NCBI GenBank assembly: GCA_947365245.1
Contig: CANAWG010000009.1
Coordinates: 54,416-118,415, forward strand
Length of the DNA stretch: 64,000 bases
Reading direction: 5' to 3'
From: an uncultured Oscillibacter sp.
GTDB taxonomy: Bacteria > Bacillota > Clostridia > Oscillospirales > Oscillospiraceae
Both the position numbers and the translations under genes were made by a program. Below are positions 45,291 through 52,693 of the stretch, in pieces; within the stretch, counting starts at the first letter, position 1; each line of letters begins with the position of its first letter. The notes beneath the pieces are model-generated. The model made no database searches and had not been told where the DNA came from. It saw only the letters and a program-made list of their open reading frames with translations.

Positions 45291-45788
45291 GGCCAGCAGG
45301 ATTTTCCATTTCGATCCACGAACGGGGCCGCCGCGCCGGGGGAAGTTTGGGCTGCCGCAAGACAGACAGGCCCCAGGCGGGCGGCCCCCTTGGTTTTGTT
45401 GTACGCTGTATTTGCCATGCACCCCCAGCGCGGGGAGTATTCCAGGCCGCCGGTGGCTCCGGCTGTCATAGCTCCACAGCACCGCCGCCCCCGTGGGGAG
45501 GGCTGGCGCGTACCGCAGGGCTCCCCCGCAAGTCCGTGGGAGGGCGTGAGCAAGTTTCATTATCCCCCGCGCTGTCGTCGCGCCCGGCCTGCCAGAGCCG
45601 GGTCAAAGGTTCGCGTTGATCGCTCGGTCCGCTCCTTGTTCACCTCCTTGGAGCACCCATCCTGGCGGCGCGCCTTTTGTCGCTATTCACACGGGTTTTG
45701 TGCCTGGAATACTGTGTATTCAGTTGTCGGCGGGAGGACTTGTCCCTCCTCACCTATCAGGCGGTTTTTGGGCGTTTTCGGATGTACC

Positions 45789-46208
45789 TTAGAAAGAAAA
45801 ATCCAAATATTTTTTCAAACCCCGCAGGCCCTTGTTGATCGTTTCCCGGACGTTGCGCTCCTCCACGTTCTCCGCCCTGGCAATCTGGCCCACGCTCCGC
45901 CCCAGGATGAAGCGGGCGTAGACGCGCCGGGCCTGGACGGGCGGGAGACGATCAAGGGCAGCATAGAGGGCGGCTTGGTCCTCGGCCTGCTCCATGATCT
46001 CCTCCGGGGTCAACGGGGGATAGGTCACGTCGGCCTCAAAACCGGGAGTTCCGTCCAGGGAGCACTCGTCATGCTCCCGCTTGCGGCGCTTATAGCTGTC
46101 GCACAGGCGGCCACCGATGGAGAGGGTCACGGCGATCTCGTCCGACACCTCCATAGTGATACGCTCCGTCAGGTGGGGGTAGTAGCTGTTCAATTTAATG
46201 GTCGCCAT
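45789..46208 (-). CDS. ICE-encoded RNA polymerase sigma-70-like factor
   Basis: The 139 residues have an N-terminal part with SLDGTPGFEAD and a clear sigma region 4 helix-turn-helix (LPPVQARRVYARFILGRSVGQIARAENVEERNVRETINKGLRGLKKYL). Such short factors are common regulators in Tn916/Tn1549 elements. The Shine-Dalgarno GGAGG before ATG 46208 is buried in the 3' arm of a 13-bp hairpin (46215-46259), so translation is probably controlled. Confidence 0.85.
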   Translation of the reverse strand: MATIKLNSYYPHLTERITMEVSDEIAVTLSIGGRLCDSYKRRKREHDECSLDGTPGFEADVTYPPLTPEEIMEQAEDQAALYAALDRLPPVQARRVYARFILGRSVGQIARAENVEERNVRETINKGLRGLKKYLDFSF

Positions 46209-46214
46209 AAGTAA

Positions 46215-46259
46215 CCTCCATTTCGATACGGGGCGGAAAGGGACAGATCGAAATGGAGG
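46215..46259 (-). promoter_or_regulatory. Hairpin sequestering the sigma-like gene's ribosome site
   Basis: Perfect 13-bp inverted repeat CCTCCATTTCGAT (46215-46227) and ATCGAAATGGAGG (46247-46259) with a 19-nt loop. On the mRNA the 3' arm ends ATCGAAATGGAGG, whose GGAGG is the ribosome site 6 nt ahead of the start codon. Pairing would hide it. Confidence 0.75.
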
Positions 46260-46293
46260 GTCAGGCGGAGAACGGCAGCCGGGGCTCCGAACA

Positions 46294-46312
46294 TCTGGAC
46301 ACCGTGTCCAGA
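46294..46312. repeat. 19-bp palindrome copy 2
   Basis: TCTGGACACCGTGTCCAGA, perfect with C at the centre, upstream of the sigma-like gene. Confidence 0.9.
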
Positions 46313-46518
46313 AACGACAGGAAACGACAACGCCCGCACAGCCTTGTACTGTGCGGGCGCATGAAGTGACATAGTTCTTTATATACTTACATATTTCGTG
46401 TATATAGCCGGAGTAGCCCGGCGGAGGGTCTATGCTTTTTTTAGCAAATTATGTATAGCAGAAACGAGAAAAGACACGGCGCTACCTCCTAAACGGTCAC
46501 CGTATCTTTCAAATGGAA

Positions 46519-46560
46519 AGAGCCGATAACCGCATTTTTAATTTGCGTGTTATCGGCTCT
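46519..46560 (-). terminator. Terminator after the MATE-KTR cargo
   Basis: Twelve-bp stem AGAGCCGATAAC (46519-46530) with GTTATCGGCTCT (46549-46560). It lies about 29 bp past the KTR stop, with an AT-rich loop. Confidence 0.75.
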
Positions 46561-46588
46561 GCGTCTATGCGTCTGGCTCTTTTGATAT

Positions 46589-46771
46589 TTATTTGGATAT
46601 TAAGCTACTCAAGCAAACAACAGATAGGTTTCCTTTTTTTACATCTACTAAAGTCTCCTGCTTGCATTTCGGACAATACAGCGGGAAATTGACAAGCTCT
46701 GTGTCTGGACGCACTTTAAGTCGGGTTTTATTTCCACATACGGGGCATAGAAGCCATATCATCTGACCCAT
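46589..46771 (-). CDS. Cysteine-rich KTR domain protein
   Basis: A 60-residue zinc-ribbon-like protein: CPVCGNKTRLKVRPDTELVNF, then CPKC. The CPxCGxKTR motif names the family, which rides with efflux or tetracycline-resistance genes on mobile elements. The start ATG 46771 shares a base with the MATE stop (TGATG), so translation is coupled. The role is unknown; a chaperone or regulator of the exporter is possible. Confidence 0.85.
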   Translation of the reverse strand: MGQMIWLLCPVCGNKTRLKVRPDTELVNFPLYCPKCKQETLVDVKKGNLSVVCLSSLISK

Positions 46772-48150
46772 CAAAGGCTTTCCTCCTTGCAATTTTTTTG
46801 AATTAGCTTTTTTTGCTCCCACTTTCTACTTTTGAAATAGAGCAAGCCCACAATAGCAGGCAGGACTGGCGAGAGTGCCTGTCCATAAAAAATGCCGGGA
46901 AATCCCATACAAAGGGTAAAAGCTAAAAACCAGCTCACTGGCAGACGAATGATAACTGCATCCAATAAAGCGTTAATCATGGCAACATTTGCCGCACCTA
47001 CCCCGATGGCAAAGGAATCCAGCGTATACATGGCCGCATAAATCAAACTATTGATACCGCAACAAATACGCAGGTAATACACACCATCGTTTACTACTTC
47101 CGGGCTGGTACTACCGAACAGTAAAATCAATGGTTCCGCAAAAAGTTGTACGCCAATTACAACAACAAACGTAACAGCAATATTCATCACTAAACTGATT
47201 TTTACCACCTTTCGGGCTCGTTCGATTTGTCCTGCACCCATGCACTGACCGGCCATCGCCGTTACTGCCTGTCCAATAGCCCAGCAGGGCATACCAGCAA
47301 ATGTATTGATCTGCAAGCCTACGCCAGATGCGGCGGAAACAGGAGTACCAAATTGATTGAGCATACCTGTTACCAGCAGATAGGCCGTGTTGACTACTAC
47401 CATCTGAATTGCTGTGGGTAGGCCGACTTTTATAATGGCGGTCAGCTTATCCCATTGAAGTGTAAATTTTCCGTGTTCCGCCGCAGAGAAAAACACCTTG
47501 CGTCGTTGTAGATAGAGCAAAGAAATCACAAAGGAAATTCCCTGTGCCGTGATTGTTGCGTAAGCGGCTCCTACTGTCCCCATTTCAAAGGGGCCTACCA
47601 ATATAATATCTAAAAATACATTGATAATGGTGGCAATCCCAACAAAGCAGAGGGGAGATTTAGAATCTCCCAGTCCCTTGAGTACGGAGCAAACAGCATT
47701 ATATCCAAACACAAAGACCGTCCCGCAGCAAATAGTTTTCATATAGTCACAGGCATCTTGATACGCATCTGCCGGAACATTTAGTGCATGAAACAGAGGA
47801 CGGTAAATTGCCAGGCTCACAACAGTCACAAAGAAAGAAGATACCAGCGAAAGTAACGCTAACATTTGAAAAGACTCTGCTTGCCCCTTTGCATCGTCTG
47901 CCCCTTTGTATTGAGCAATCAATACAGCCCCACCCATTGTCATACCAATACAAATTGAGTTAATGATATAACACAATTTAGAAGCGTTGTTAATCGCCGC
48001 AAGGCCCACATCTCCTACAATCTGGCCGATCACAAGCATATCTACCACATTGTAGAAAGATTGCAGTATATTCGCCAGAAGTAACGGGAGCGCGAAAACG
48101 GCCAGCTTTCTTGGCACACTCCCGGTCAATAAGTTATGTTTTTCTATCAT
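46771..48150 (-). CDS. MATE family multidrug efflux transporter
   Basis: Na+ or H+ driven exporter with twelve helices. ATG 48150 with GGAGG 7 nt ahead yields 459 residues: MIEKHNLLTGSVPRKLAVFALPLLLANIL, the MATE repeat MIEKHN...GGVGA-like and a second MatE half. It is much more AT-rich than the flanking ICE, so it is a recent cargo. It lies behind a leader peptide and terminator, probably controlled by attenuation, and ahead of the KTR gene. Confidence 0.93.
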   Translation of the reverse strand: MIEKHNLLTGSVPRKLAVFALPLLLANILQSFYNVVDMLVIGQIVGDVGLAAINNASKLCYIINSICIGMTMGGAVLIAQYKGADDAKGQAESFQMLALLSLVSSFFVTVVSLAIYRPLFHALNVPADAYQDACDYMKTICCGTVFVFGYNAVCSVLKGLGDSKSPLCFVGIATIINVFLDIILVGPFEMGTVGAAYATITAQGISFVISLLYLQRRKVFFSAAEHGKFTLQWDKLTAIIKVGLPTAIQMVVVNTAYLLVTGMLNQFGTPVSAASGVGLQINTFAGMPCWAIGQAVTAMAGQCMGAGQIERARKVVKISLVMNIAVTFVVVIGVQLFAEPLILLFGSTSPEVVNDGVYYLRICCGINSLIYAAMYTLDSFAIGVGAANVAMINALLDAVIIRLPVSWFLAFTLCMGFPGIFYGQALSPVLPAIVGLLYFKSRKWEQKKLIQKNCKEESL

Positions 48151-48168
48151 ATCCATTCCTCCAAAAGA

Positions 48169-48196
48169 AAAGGGCACACCATATCGTGTACCCTTT
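48169..48196 (-). other. Second hairpin in the MATE leader
   Basis: AAAGGGCACAC (48169-48179) and GTGTACCCTTT (48186-48196) form a stem just before the ribosome site GGAGG of the MATE gene. The same GCCCTTT/AAAGGGC words recur in the leader, allowing alternative pairing. Confidence 0.65.
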
Positions 48197-48218
48197 GCAC
48201 ATTCATAAATAAGCATAA

Positions 48219-48251
48219 CAAAAGGCCACAAACAAAACATTGTCTGTGGCC
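48219..48251 (-). terminator. Leader terminator of the MATE gene
   Basis: GGCCACAAACA (48224-48234) with TGTCTGTGGCC (48241-48251) followed by UUUUGUU on the minus transcript. It sits between the leader ORF and the MATE gene. Confidence 0.8.
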
Positions 48252-48336
48252 TAAACAGTCGATTGTCTATCGTTAATTGGATAAAAGGGCACAAAAACCA
48301 AAGGCAGTCTATATCCGCCTTGGCCCTTTCACCATA

Positions 48337-48426
48337 TCAATCAACTCTCCGAAAAGGCTCCGCACAATGTTTCGTGGTATAAACTTGTGTGGAGCCGAAT
48401 CCAATACAGAACTTCCCGAACAACAT
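48337..48426 (-). CDS. 29-residue leader peptide of the MATE operon
   Basis: ATG 48426 follows GAGAGGTG; 29 codons begin MLFGKFC and end RRVD, then TGA at 48337. It starts about 30 nt after the promoter and is followed by alternative stems and a terminator, the plan of ribosome-stalling attenuators for resistance genes. Expression and stalling are inferred, not shown. Confidence 0.65.
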   Translation of the reverse strand: MLFGKFCIGFGSTQVYTTKHCAEPFRRVD

Positions 48427-48456
48427 TGTGTTCACCTCTCTTGTTAATTTGTATGA

Positions 48457-48485
48457 ATTATACACAGTTTGCACTTTCTTGTCAA
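48457..48485 (-). promoter_or_regulatory. Promoter of the MATE-KTR cargo
   Basis: Minus strand TTGACA (48480-48485), 17-bp spacer, TATAAT (48457-48462), full consensus. Leader length to the MATE start is about 300 nt. Confidence 0.93.
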
Positions 48486-48614
48486 GTCAAATCCGTAGAC
48501 TCTTATATAGTTAGAGACTTTGATTTACGAAAAAAGATACTACTAAAATATAAAATTATATTTCGTTCTCATACCCGCCCCTGAAATGTAAAATAATATA
48601 GGGGTGATGTGAAA

Positions 48615-48971
48615 ATGTACCAATATGAAAAGCGCCTGGACTGTCGCGCCTTGGGCAAAGAAATCAAGCGCAGACGCAAGGCCAAAGGCTGGACGCAGGA
48701 GCATCTGGCCCAGCTTGTAGACCTCACCCCTCGCTCCATCATGTATATTGAGAACAAGGGCCAGCACACCAGCCTCAACGCCTTTTACAAACTCGTCACC
48801 CTTTTGGACATTTCCGTAGATGAATTTTTCTACCCGGACAAACACAACGGAGAGGACGAGCGCCGGAGACACATTGATCGGATGCTGAACGGCATGGACG
48901 AAAAAGAGCTAATCATCATGGAGAGCGCCGCAGAGGGCATCCGCAAAGCCCGCGAAACGGAGGAAGCGTAA
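48615..48971 (+). CDS. XRE family regulator
   Basis: The 118 residues start ATG 48615 with GGGGTGATG ahead. N-terminal HTH_3 (about 12-65): LGKEIKRRRKAKGWTQEHLAQLVDLTPRSIMYIENK; the C-terminal helices DERRRHIDRMLNGMDEKELIIMESAAEGI are likely for dimerising. It is divergent from the MATE operon and may control it or the transfer genes. Two hairpins follow its stop. Confidence 0.9.
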   Translation: MYQYEKRLDCRALGKEIKRRRKAKGWTQEHLAQLVDLTPRSIMYIENKGQHTSLNAFYKLVTLLDISVDEFFYPDKHNGEDERRRHIDRMLNGMDEKELIIMESAAEGIRKARETEEA

Positions 48972-49029
48972 GGAAAACGCCGCCTCCGTTTTTTGCGCTT
49001 ATTCCAGGGTTGCGCTAAACGGCAAGCAG

Positions 49030-49070
49030 GGCGAGTGTCAATACACTCGCCATTTTCGCCTTGCGAAAAT
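49030..49070 (+). terminator. Double hairpin after the XRE gene
   Basis: GGCGAGTGT (49030-49038) with ACACTCGCC (49043-49051), then ATTTTCGC (49052-49059) with GCGAAAAT (49063-49070). Together they would end transcription of the XRE gene ahead of the convergent relaxase gene. Confidence 0.6.
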
Positions 49071-49106
49071 GCTTGTTGGGGTTGCACCCCAAACCCGCCG
49101 GAAGCC

Positions 49107-49125
49107 TCTGGACACGGTGTCCAGA
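49107..49125. repeat. 19-bp palindrome copy 3, extended to 31 bp
   Basis: TCTGGACACGGTGTCCAGA; here the symmetry extends to GAAGCCTCTGGACAC and its inverse (49101-49131), the longest copy. It lies just beyond the relaxase stop. Confidence 0.9.
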
Positions 49126-49150
49126 GGCTTCCCTGTCTGCGGCCCCGTCG

Positions 49151-50599
49151 CTACCGCTCCTGGGCCTTACTCTCCCGCCCTCCGGGCAGGTCGAGAAGAT
49201 GATCGACGTTGGCCTTGACTGCCACCGCCTCCCGCATTTCCTGTTGCGCCGCCCGGTACTGCGCATATAGTTTTTTCTTCCGCTCCGACAGCTCCCGGCG
49301 CTCCTTTTTCAGCGCGTCCATCCTGGGGAGCTTGGCCCCGTCCAGAATGTCATTGATCGCCGCCTTTGCCGCCCGATAGGAGGCCAGCGCCTCCTCATGC
49401 TCCGCCAGATACTTCTTGCTGTACCGGGCGGCCTTGTAGCCGTCGAACACGGGCCGGGTCTTGGCGTAGTCCACCACGGTCCCCATCAGCTTTGTGGTGG
49501 AGGACAGCCGCTCCTCCACGCTCCGCAGCTCTCCGGCCAGAGCATGGGCCCGGTCCACCACCGCCGCCGTCCGCTCCGCCAAGGCGTCATAGTCGGTCAG
49601 GCCGTTCTCCTGGAGAAACTGGAGCGCGGCGGCCATCTGTTTCAGATTGTAGATTTTCGCCCACCGCTCATAGCCGGGGCCCTTGCCCTGGGCCATGCGC
49701 TGCTGGATGTCAATAATCAGATTGACGCGCTGGGGAGCTGCCGGGCGGGGCCGCCCCCGGGCGGGCTTGCGAACGGGAGCCCGCCCGTCAATCACCGCCT
49801 CCACGTCCTCCAGGCCGTAGCCGTCCCCCAGGGTGGAGGCCCGGAACCGGGTGGCCCGGTCCTGGCCTGGAAGCCGGAACGAGAGCACCCCGCCCCGGCC
49901 CCGCTTCACCTGGACCCCCGCCGCCTCCATCCGTTTGAGGAAGTCGGCAAGGTCGGCGGGCCGGTCCGCCAGGGCCCCGTCGATGATCCCTCGTATCTGC
50001 TCCTTGTAGGAGGGAGGCCGGGCCGCGCCCAGCCATTGTCCGTAGTGCTGGAATTTTCCCTTGCTGTGGAGCTTGGGATTTTTGATAACGGACAGGTCAT
50101 GCTCCAGGCACACCCGGTCAGACAGCCGCCGCAGGGCGCGGGCGGAGCCTAAAAAATCCCGGTATTTCCGGGTGCAGTCAAGGGACGTGGAATTGTAGTA
50201 GATATGGACGTGGGGGTGTGGCCGGTCCGCGTGGGACACCACGAAGAAAGCGTGTTTTCCTTTGGTCCAGCGCATCGCCAGTTCATAGCCGATGTTCAGC
50301 GCCTCCTCCGGGTCCAGCTCCCCAGGGGGGAACGATTGGCGGATCTGATAATACAGCACGTCGGCGTCCCGCTTTTGCTCTCGGCCCGTGATAGTTTTGT
50401 ACCGGGCCTTGCTCAAAAGAAATTCGCTGTCAGCGGTGAGGGGGTCGCACTCGTAGGAGCGGATTAGGGCCCCGCCCAGTGTCTTTTCCGGGTTTTGGCC
50501 GTAGTCGAAGCGGTCCGACATAGAGGCCAGGATCGACTTGCCCCCGCTGATATGGTGGGCCTTTAGATAGGTCGTCGCCAGGGACAGCCCCCCTTTCAA
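49151..50599 (-). CDS. Relaxase (VirD2-like) of element 1
   Basis: Nicks the oriT and pilots the strand. The 482-residue frame opens at TTG 50599 (MKGGLSLATTYLKAHH); GGGGAG lies 8 nt ahead but a downstream CTG could be used. The HUH-type metal motif HADRPHPHVHIYYNS is near residue 130, with FDYGQNPEKT near 32. The C-terminal half is a helical coiled coil. It ends near palindrome copy 3; copy 4 lies before its start. MOBP-like by motif. Confidence 0.9.
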   Translation of the reverse strand: MKGGLSLATTYLKAHHISGGKSILASMSDRFDYGQNPEKTLGGALIRSYECDPLTADSEFLLSKARYKTITGREQKRDADVLYYQIRQSFPPGELDPEEALNIGYELAMRWTKGKHAFFVVSHADRPHPHVHIYYNSTSLDCTRKYRDFLGSARALRRLSDRVCLEHDLSVIKNPKLHSKGKFQHYGQWLGAARPPSYKEQIRGIIDGALADRPADLADFLKRMEAAGVQVKRGRGGVLSFRLPGQDRATRFRASTLGDGYGLEDVEAVIDGRAPVRKPARGRPRPAAPQRVNLIIDIQQRMAQGKGPGYERWAKIYNLKQMAAALQFLQENGLTDYDALAERTAAVVDRAHALAGELRSVEERLSSTTKLMGTVVDYAKTRPVFDGYKAARYSKKYLAEHEEALASYRAAKAAINDILDGAKLPRMDALKKERRELSERKKKLYAQYRAAQQEMREAVAVKANVDHLLDLPGGRESKAQER

Positions 50600-50616
50600 A
50601 ATCGGTTCTCCCCGCC

Positions 50617-50635
50617 TCTGGACACGGTGTCCAGA
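50617..50635. repeat. 19-bp palindrome copy 4
   Basis: TCTGGACACGGTGTCCAGA, perfect; flanks CCCCGCC and GGGCGGGG lengthen the stem. It lies between mobC and the relaxase start. Confidence 0.9.
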
Positions 50636-50677
50636 GGGCGGGGACAGCCGGGGAGCGGCCTGGGCCGCTCCCTCGGT

Positions 50678-51028
50678 TCACATCGCCACCACCTGGGCCA
50701 GCTTCTCCAGCAGTTCGGACAGCGGCCCCCACAGGTCAGCGTAGTCCTTTTGGAGCGCCTGGAGCTCGTTCTGATACAGCCCGCCGTAGGTGTTCACATG
50801 GAGCGCCGCCTGATTGAGATTGTTGGCGCACCGCCGCTGGAGGGACACCAGCTCCCGCACCGGGGAGAGGTCCACCTGGAGCACATAGCCATTGAGGGCC
50901 ATTTTTCGGATATAGGCGCTCATATTGCGGATGCCCGTCTGCTCCATGCGGGCCTTGATCGCTTGCAGCTCCTCCGGGCTCACCCAAACATAGAGCGGCA
51001 CATTCCGGCGGCGCTTCTTTCCCGCCAC
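50678..51028 (-). CDS. mobC: MobC relaxosome accessory protein
   Basis: A 116-residue DNA-binding partner of the relaxase. N-terminal ribbon-helix-helix (NVPLYVWVSPEELQAIKARMEQTGIRNMSAYIRKMAL), C-terminal helical domain with NLNQAALHVNTYGGLYQNELQ, typical of MobC. Starts 2 nt after the preceding gene. A distant homologue is at 63001-63399 in element 2. Confidence 0.93.
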   Translation of the reverse strand: MAGKKRRRNVPLYVWVSPEELQAIKARMEQTGIRNMSAYIRKMALNGYVLQVDLSPVRELVSLQRRCANNLNQAALHVNTYGGLYQNELQALQKDYADLWGPLSELLEKLAQVVAM

Positions 51029-51030
51029 GG

Positions 51031-51366
51031 CTACCTCTCGCCCCGGTCCGGGGCGTTCTTTTTGGGAACGGGCGGGGACTGCCGCTCCTGGGCCTGCCTC
51101 CCCGCCTCCTCCATCTGCCGGGAGATAGGGGCCTTAACCTCCCGGACGTGATAGCGGCGCTGATAGTCGGCGGCGCGGTCCGCATAGTCCTTTTCCGCAG
51201 CGGCCCCATCGTCATAATAGTGCCCCCAGTAGTAGTCCCGGTGGCCGCCCTCCTGGGTAAACTGCCATGTCACGAAGCCCTCCCTGGGGTGCTCTCCCAG
51301 GGCAAAGCCCCGGCCATTGTCGAACAGGACGGACTGCCGGATCACATAGCCTTGATTTTCTTCCAT
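51031..51366 (-). CDS. ICE-conserved protein of unknown function
   Basis: A 111-residue frame from ATG 51366 (GGAGG 6 nt ahead). It has VLFDNGRGFALGEHPREGFVTWQFTQ and YYWGHYYDD, patterns I associate with small proteins of Tn1549-like elements. The tail is charged. No enzyme motif is visible; an antirestriction or regulatory role cannot be excluded. Confidence 0.7.
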   Translation of the reverse strand: MEENQGYVIRQSVLFDNGRGFALGEHPREGFVTWQFTQEGGHRDYYWGHYYDDGAAAEKDYADRAADYQRRYHVREVKAPISRQMEEAGRQAQERQSPPVPKKNAPDRGER

Positions 51367-51404
51367 GATAACCTCCAAAATGTTGACAGTATAGGGCCGA
51401 AACA

Positions 51405-51436
51405 GGGGCGGGACGAGAAATGATACGGCCCGCCCC
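51405..51436 (-). other. GC hairpin between ICE small genes
   Basis: GGGGCGGG (51405-51412) and CCCGCCCC (51429-51436) form a stem in the 130-bp gap before the gene starting at 51366. It may be a weak terminator or processing site. Confidence 0.35.
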
Positions 51437-51496
51437 CGTCCGGCGTCTGAAAAGCCTTGAAAACACTGGACTTTTGAGGGCCTAATTGTCAACAAG

Positions 51497-51850
51497 TCAG
51501 CCCCGTTTTTTCCTCATGTGGTCCCGCTGCTGTTTTCTGTGCGCGGCCTGGGCGCAGGCGGGGGAACAGTAGCGCCGCCGCCCTCCCAGGAGGGCGGGCC
51601 GCCCGCAGACCGGGCAGGCCCGTGTTTCCACCGGGGCCGGGGCGGTCAGGGCCGCCTCCAGCGCCGGGTCCAGGGGCAAGACCGCCGCCCGGAAGTACCG
51701 GCACAGGGGCCCCGTCCAGGTTTTCCCCAGCATATAGCACTCGCAGTCCAAAGGCAAGCATCCCACGGCCCGGTCATAGTTGGCGCACCACTTCACCACC
51801 AGGGCCCGGATCGCCGCCCGCTCCTCGCGGGTGAGCTCCCGCTGGTCCAT
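51497..51850 (-). CDS. Cysteine-rich VLP domain protein
   Basis: Small mobile-element protein of 117 residues from ATG 51850 (GGGAGG 7 nt ahead). The pattern LCRYFRAAVLPLDPALEAAL followed by CPVCGRPALLGGRRRYCSPAC (zinc-ribbon) defines the family. A relative, with CRWFRAAVLPLDESL, is at 61121-61480. The function is unknown; binding to DNA or to the relaxosome is possible. Confidence 0.85.
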   Translation of the reverse strand: MDQRELTREERAAIRALVVKWCANYDRAVGCLPLDCECYMLGKTWTGPLCRYFRAAVLPLDPALEAALTAPAPVETRACPVCGRPALLGGRRRYCSPACAQAAHRKQQRDHMRKKRG

Positions 51851-51854
51851 GCCG

Positions 51855-52040
51855 TCACCTCCCATCGTCAGGACTGGCCCGGCTGCGCAGATAGGCCCGG
51901 AAACAGGTCACGCACCGCAGGCCCCGCCAGTAGGGGCACCCCTCGCACTCCGATCCCTTGGGGGCCGGGGTGGGTTCCGGGGGCAGGTGGTAGGTGGGCT
52001 GCTTCATAAAGGGCTCGTAGGGGCTGTTGGTGAAATTCAC
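51855..52040 (-). CDS. Small Cys-rich ICE protein
   Basis: The 61 residues start MNFTNSPYEPFMKQPTYHLPP and end with a cysteine cluster ECEGCPYWRGLRCVTC. It overlaps the DUF4366 gene by 4 nt and starts 5 nt before the VLP gene ends, so it belongs to the same operon. Function unknown. Confidence 0.7.
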   Translation of the reverse strand: MNFTNSPYEPFMKQPTYHLPPEPTPAPKGSECEGCPYWRGLRCVTCFRAYLRSRASPDDGR

Positions 52041-52693
52041 TCGTCCCCTCCCTCGTCCTCGTCATCCACGTCCCAGGGGGGCGCGTCGTCGTAGTCGTCG
52101 GGCTCGTCATAGTCGGCGTGGTCCTCCTCCGGCTCCGCCGCCCGCTGCTGCTTGGGGCGGTAAATCTTGAAGTACCACCCGGCCCCGCCGCCCAGGGCCA
52201 GCACCGCCAGGGCTGCCAGGAGCATCCCGGCCCCGCCGGACTTTTGGGGCTCCGGCTCCGGGGCGGGGGCAGGTTCGGACTCCGGGTCCGGCTCCGTCAC
52301 AGGGGGCGGGGCCTCCGGCTCCTGGTCCTGCTCGGCCAGGGCCATCAGGTCGGACACAGTGACAGCGTTCAGAAAATACACATTTTCCGCACTCCGCTGC
52401 CGGTCGATCACCAGATAGAAAACCGCCTCGTCCGCCGTGGTGATGGTGAAAAACTCCTTGCCGTCCTCGTCGGTGGCGTTATCCACCACCGTCCCCGTTC
52501 CGTCCGGGGTGAATGGCTGGGGCTCCGGCGGCTGCTCCACGGGCAGGGGGTCCACCGGCTCCAGGCCCACCCAGGGGACGTACTCGCTGCCCTCGCTCTC
52601 GTCGCCGCCGCCAGCGTAGGCGGGGACGGTGAGCACCCCCACCATCAGGACGGCGCAGAGCATAGCTGCCAGCGTCCGTGATTTTTTCCTCAT
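52037..52693 (-). CDS. DUF4366 surface protein
   Basis: Conjugation-linked surface protein. From ATG 52693 it has 218 residues: signal peptide (1-26, MLCAVLMVGVLTVPAYA), an ectodomain with FFTITTADEAVFYLVIDRQ, a Pro/Glu-rich stalk, and one membrane helix (about 155-177) followed by an acidic cytosolic tail. DUF4366 is a fixed part of Tn1549-type transfer operons and may form the mating pore exterior. It overlaps DUF4315 by 4 nt. Confidence 0.88.
   Translation of the reverse strand: MRKKSRTLAAMLCAVLMVGVLTVPAYAGGGDESEGSEYVPWVGLEPVDPLPVEQPPEPQPFTPDGTGTVVDNATDEDGKEFFTITTADEAVFYLVIDRQRSAENVYFLNAVTVSDLMALAEQDQEPEAPPPVTEPDPESEPAPAPEPEPQKSGGAGMLLAALAVLALGGGAGWYFKIYRPKQQRAAEPEEDHADYDEPDDYDDAPPWDVDDEDEGGDE

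Larger units (their letters stand above)
45162..45788. other. Long intergenic stretch in element 1
   Basis: No gene with a ribosome site is visible on either strand. The stretch holds a terminator-like hairpin AAGGCAGCAC/GTGCTGCCTT (45229-45255), a copy of the 19-bp palindrome (45272-45290) and TCCATTTCGATC near 45315, an echo of the hairpin arm at 46216. The rest is GC-rich with runs of GGGG/CCCC. It looks like a decayed or regulatory region rather than coding DNA. Confidence 0.5.
46209..46588. other. Non-coding stretch before the AT-rich cargo
   Basis: Holds the ribosome-site hairpin, palindrome copy 2, a GC hairpin CGCCCGCACAG/CTGTGCGGGCG (46330-46358) and the inverted repeat at 46519-46560. 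Base composition drops to AT-rich at about 46370, marking entry into the cargo. No gene is seen. Confidence 0.5.

Noticed and set aside
45119..45553. 144-codon minus-strand frame overlapping tnpW and the intergenic stretch
   Set aside because: No ribosome site, it runs through the palindrome and hairpin, and its composition is that of a GC-rich shadow.
46190..46372. 60-codon frame running from the sigma-like gene across palindrome copy 2
   Set aside because: No ribosome site and it crosses a structured region; the overlapping sigma-like gene is well supported.
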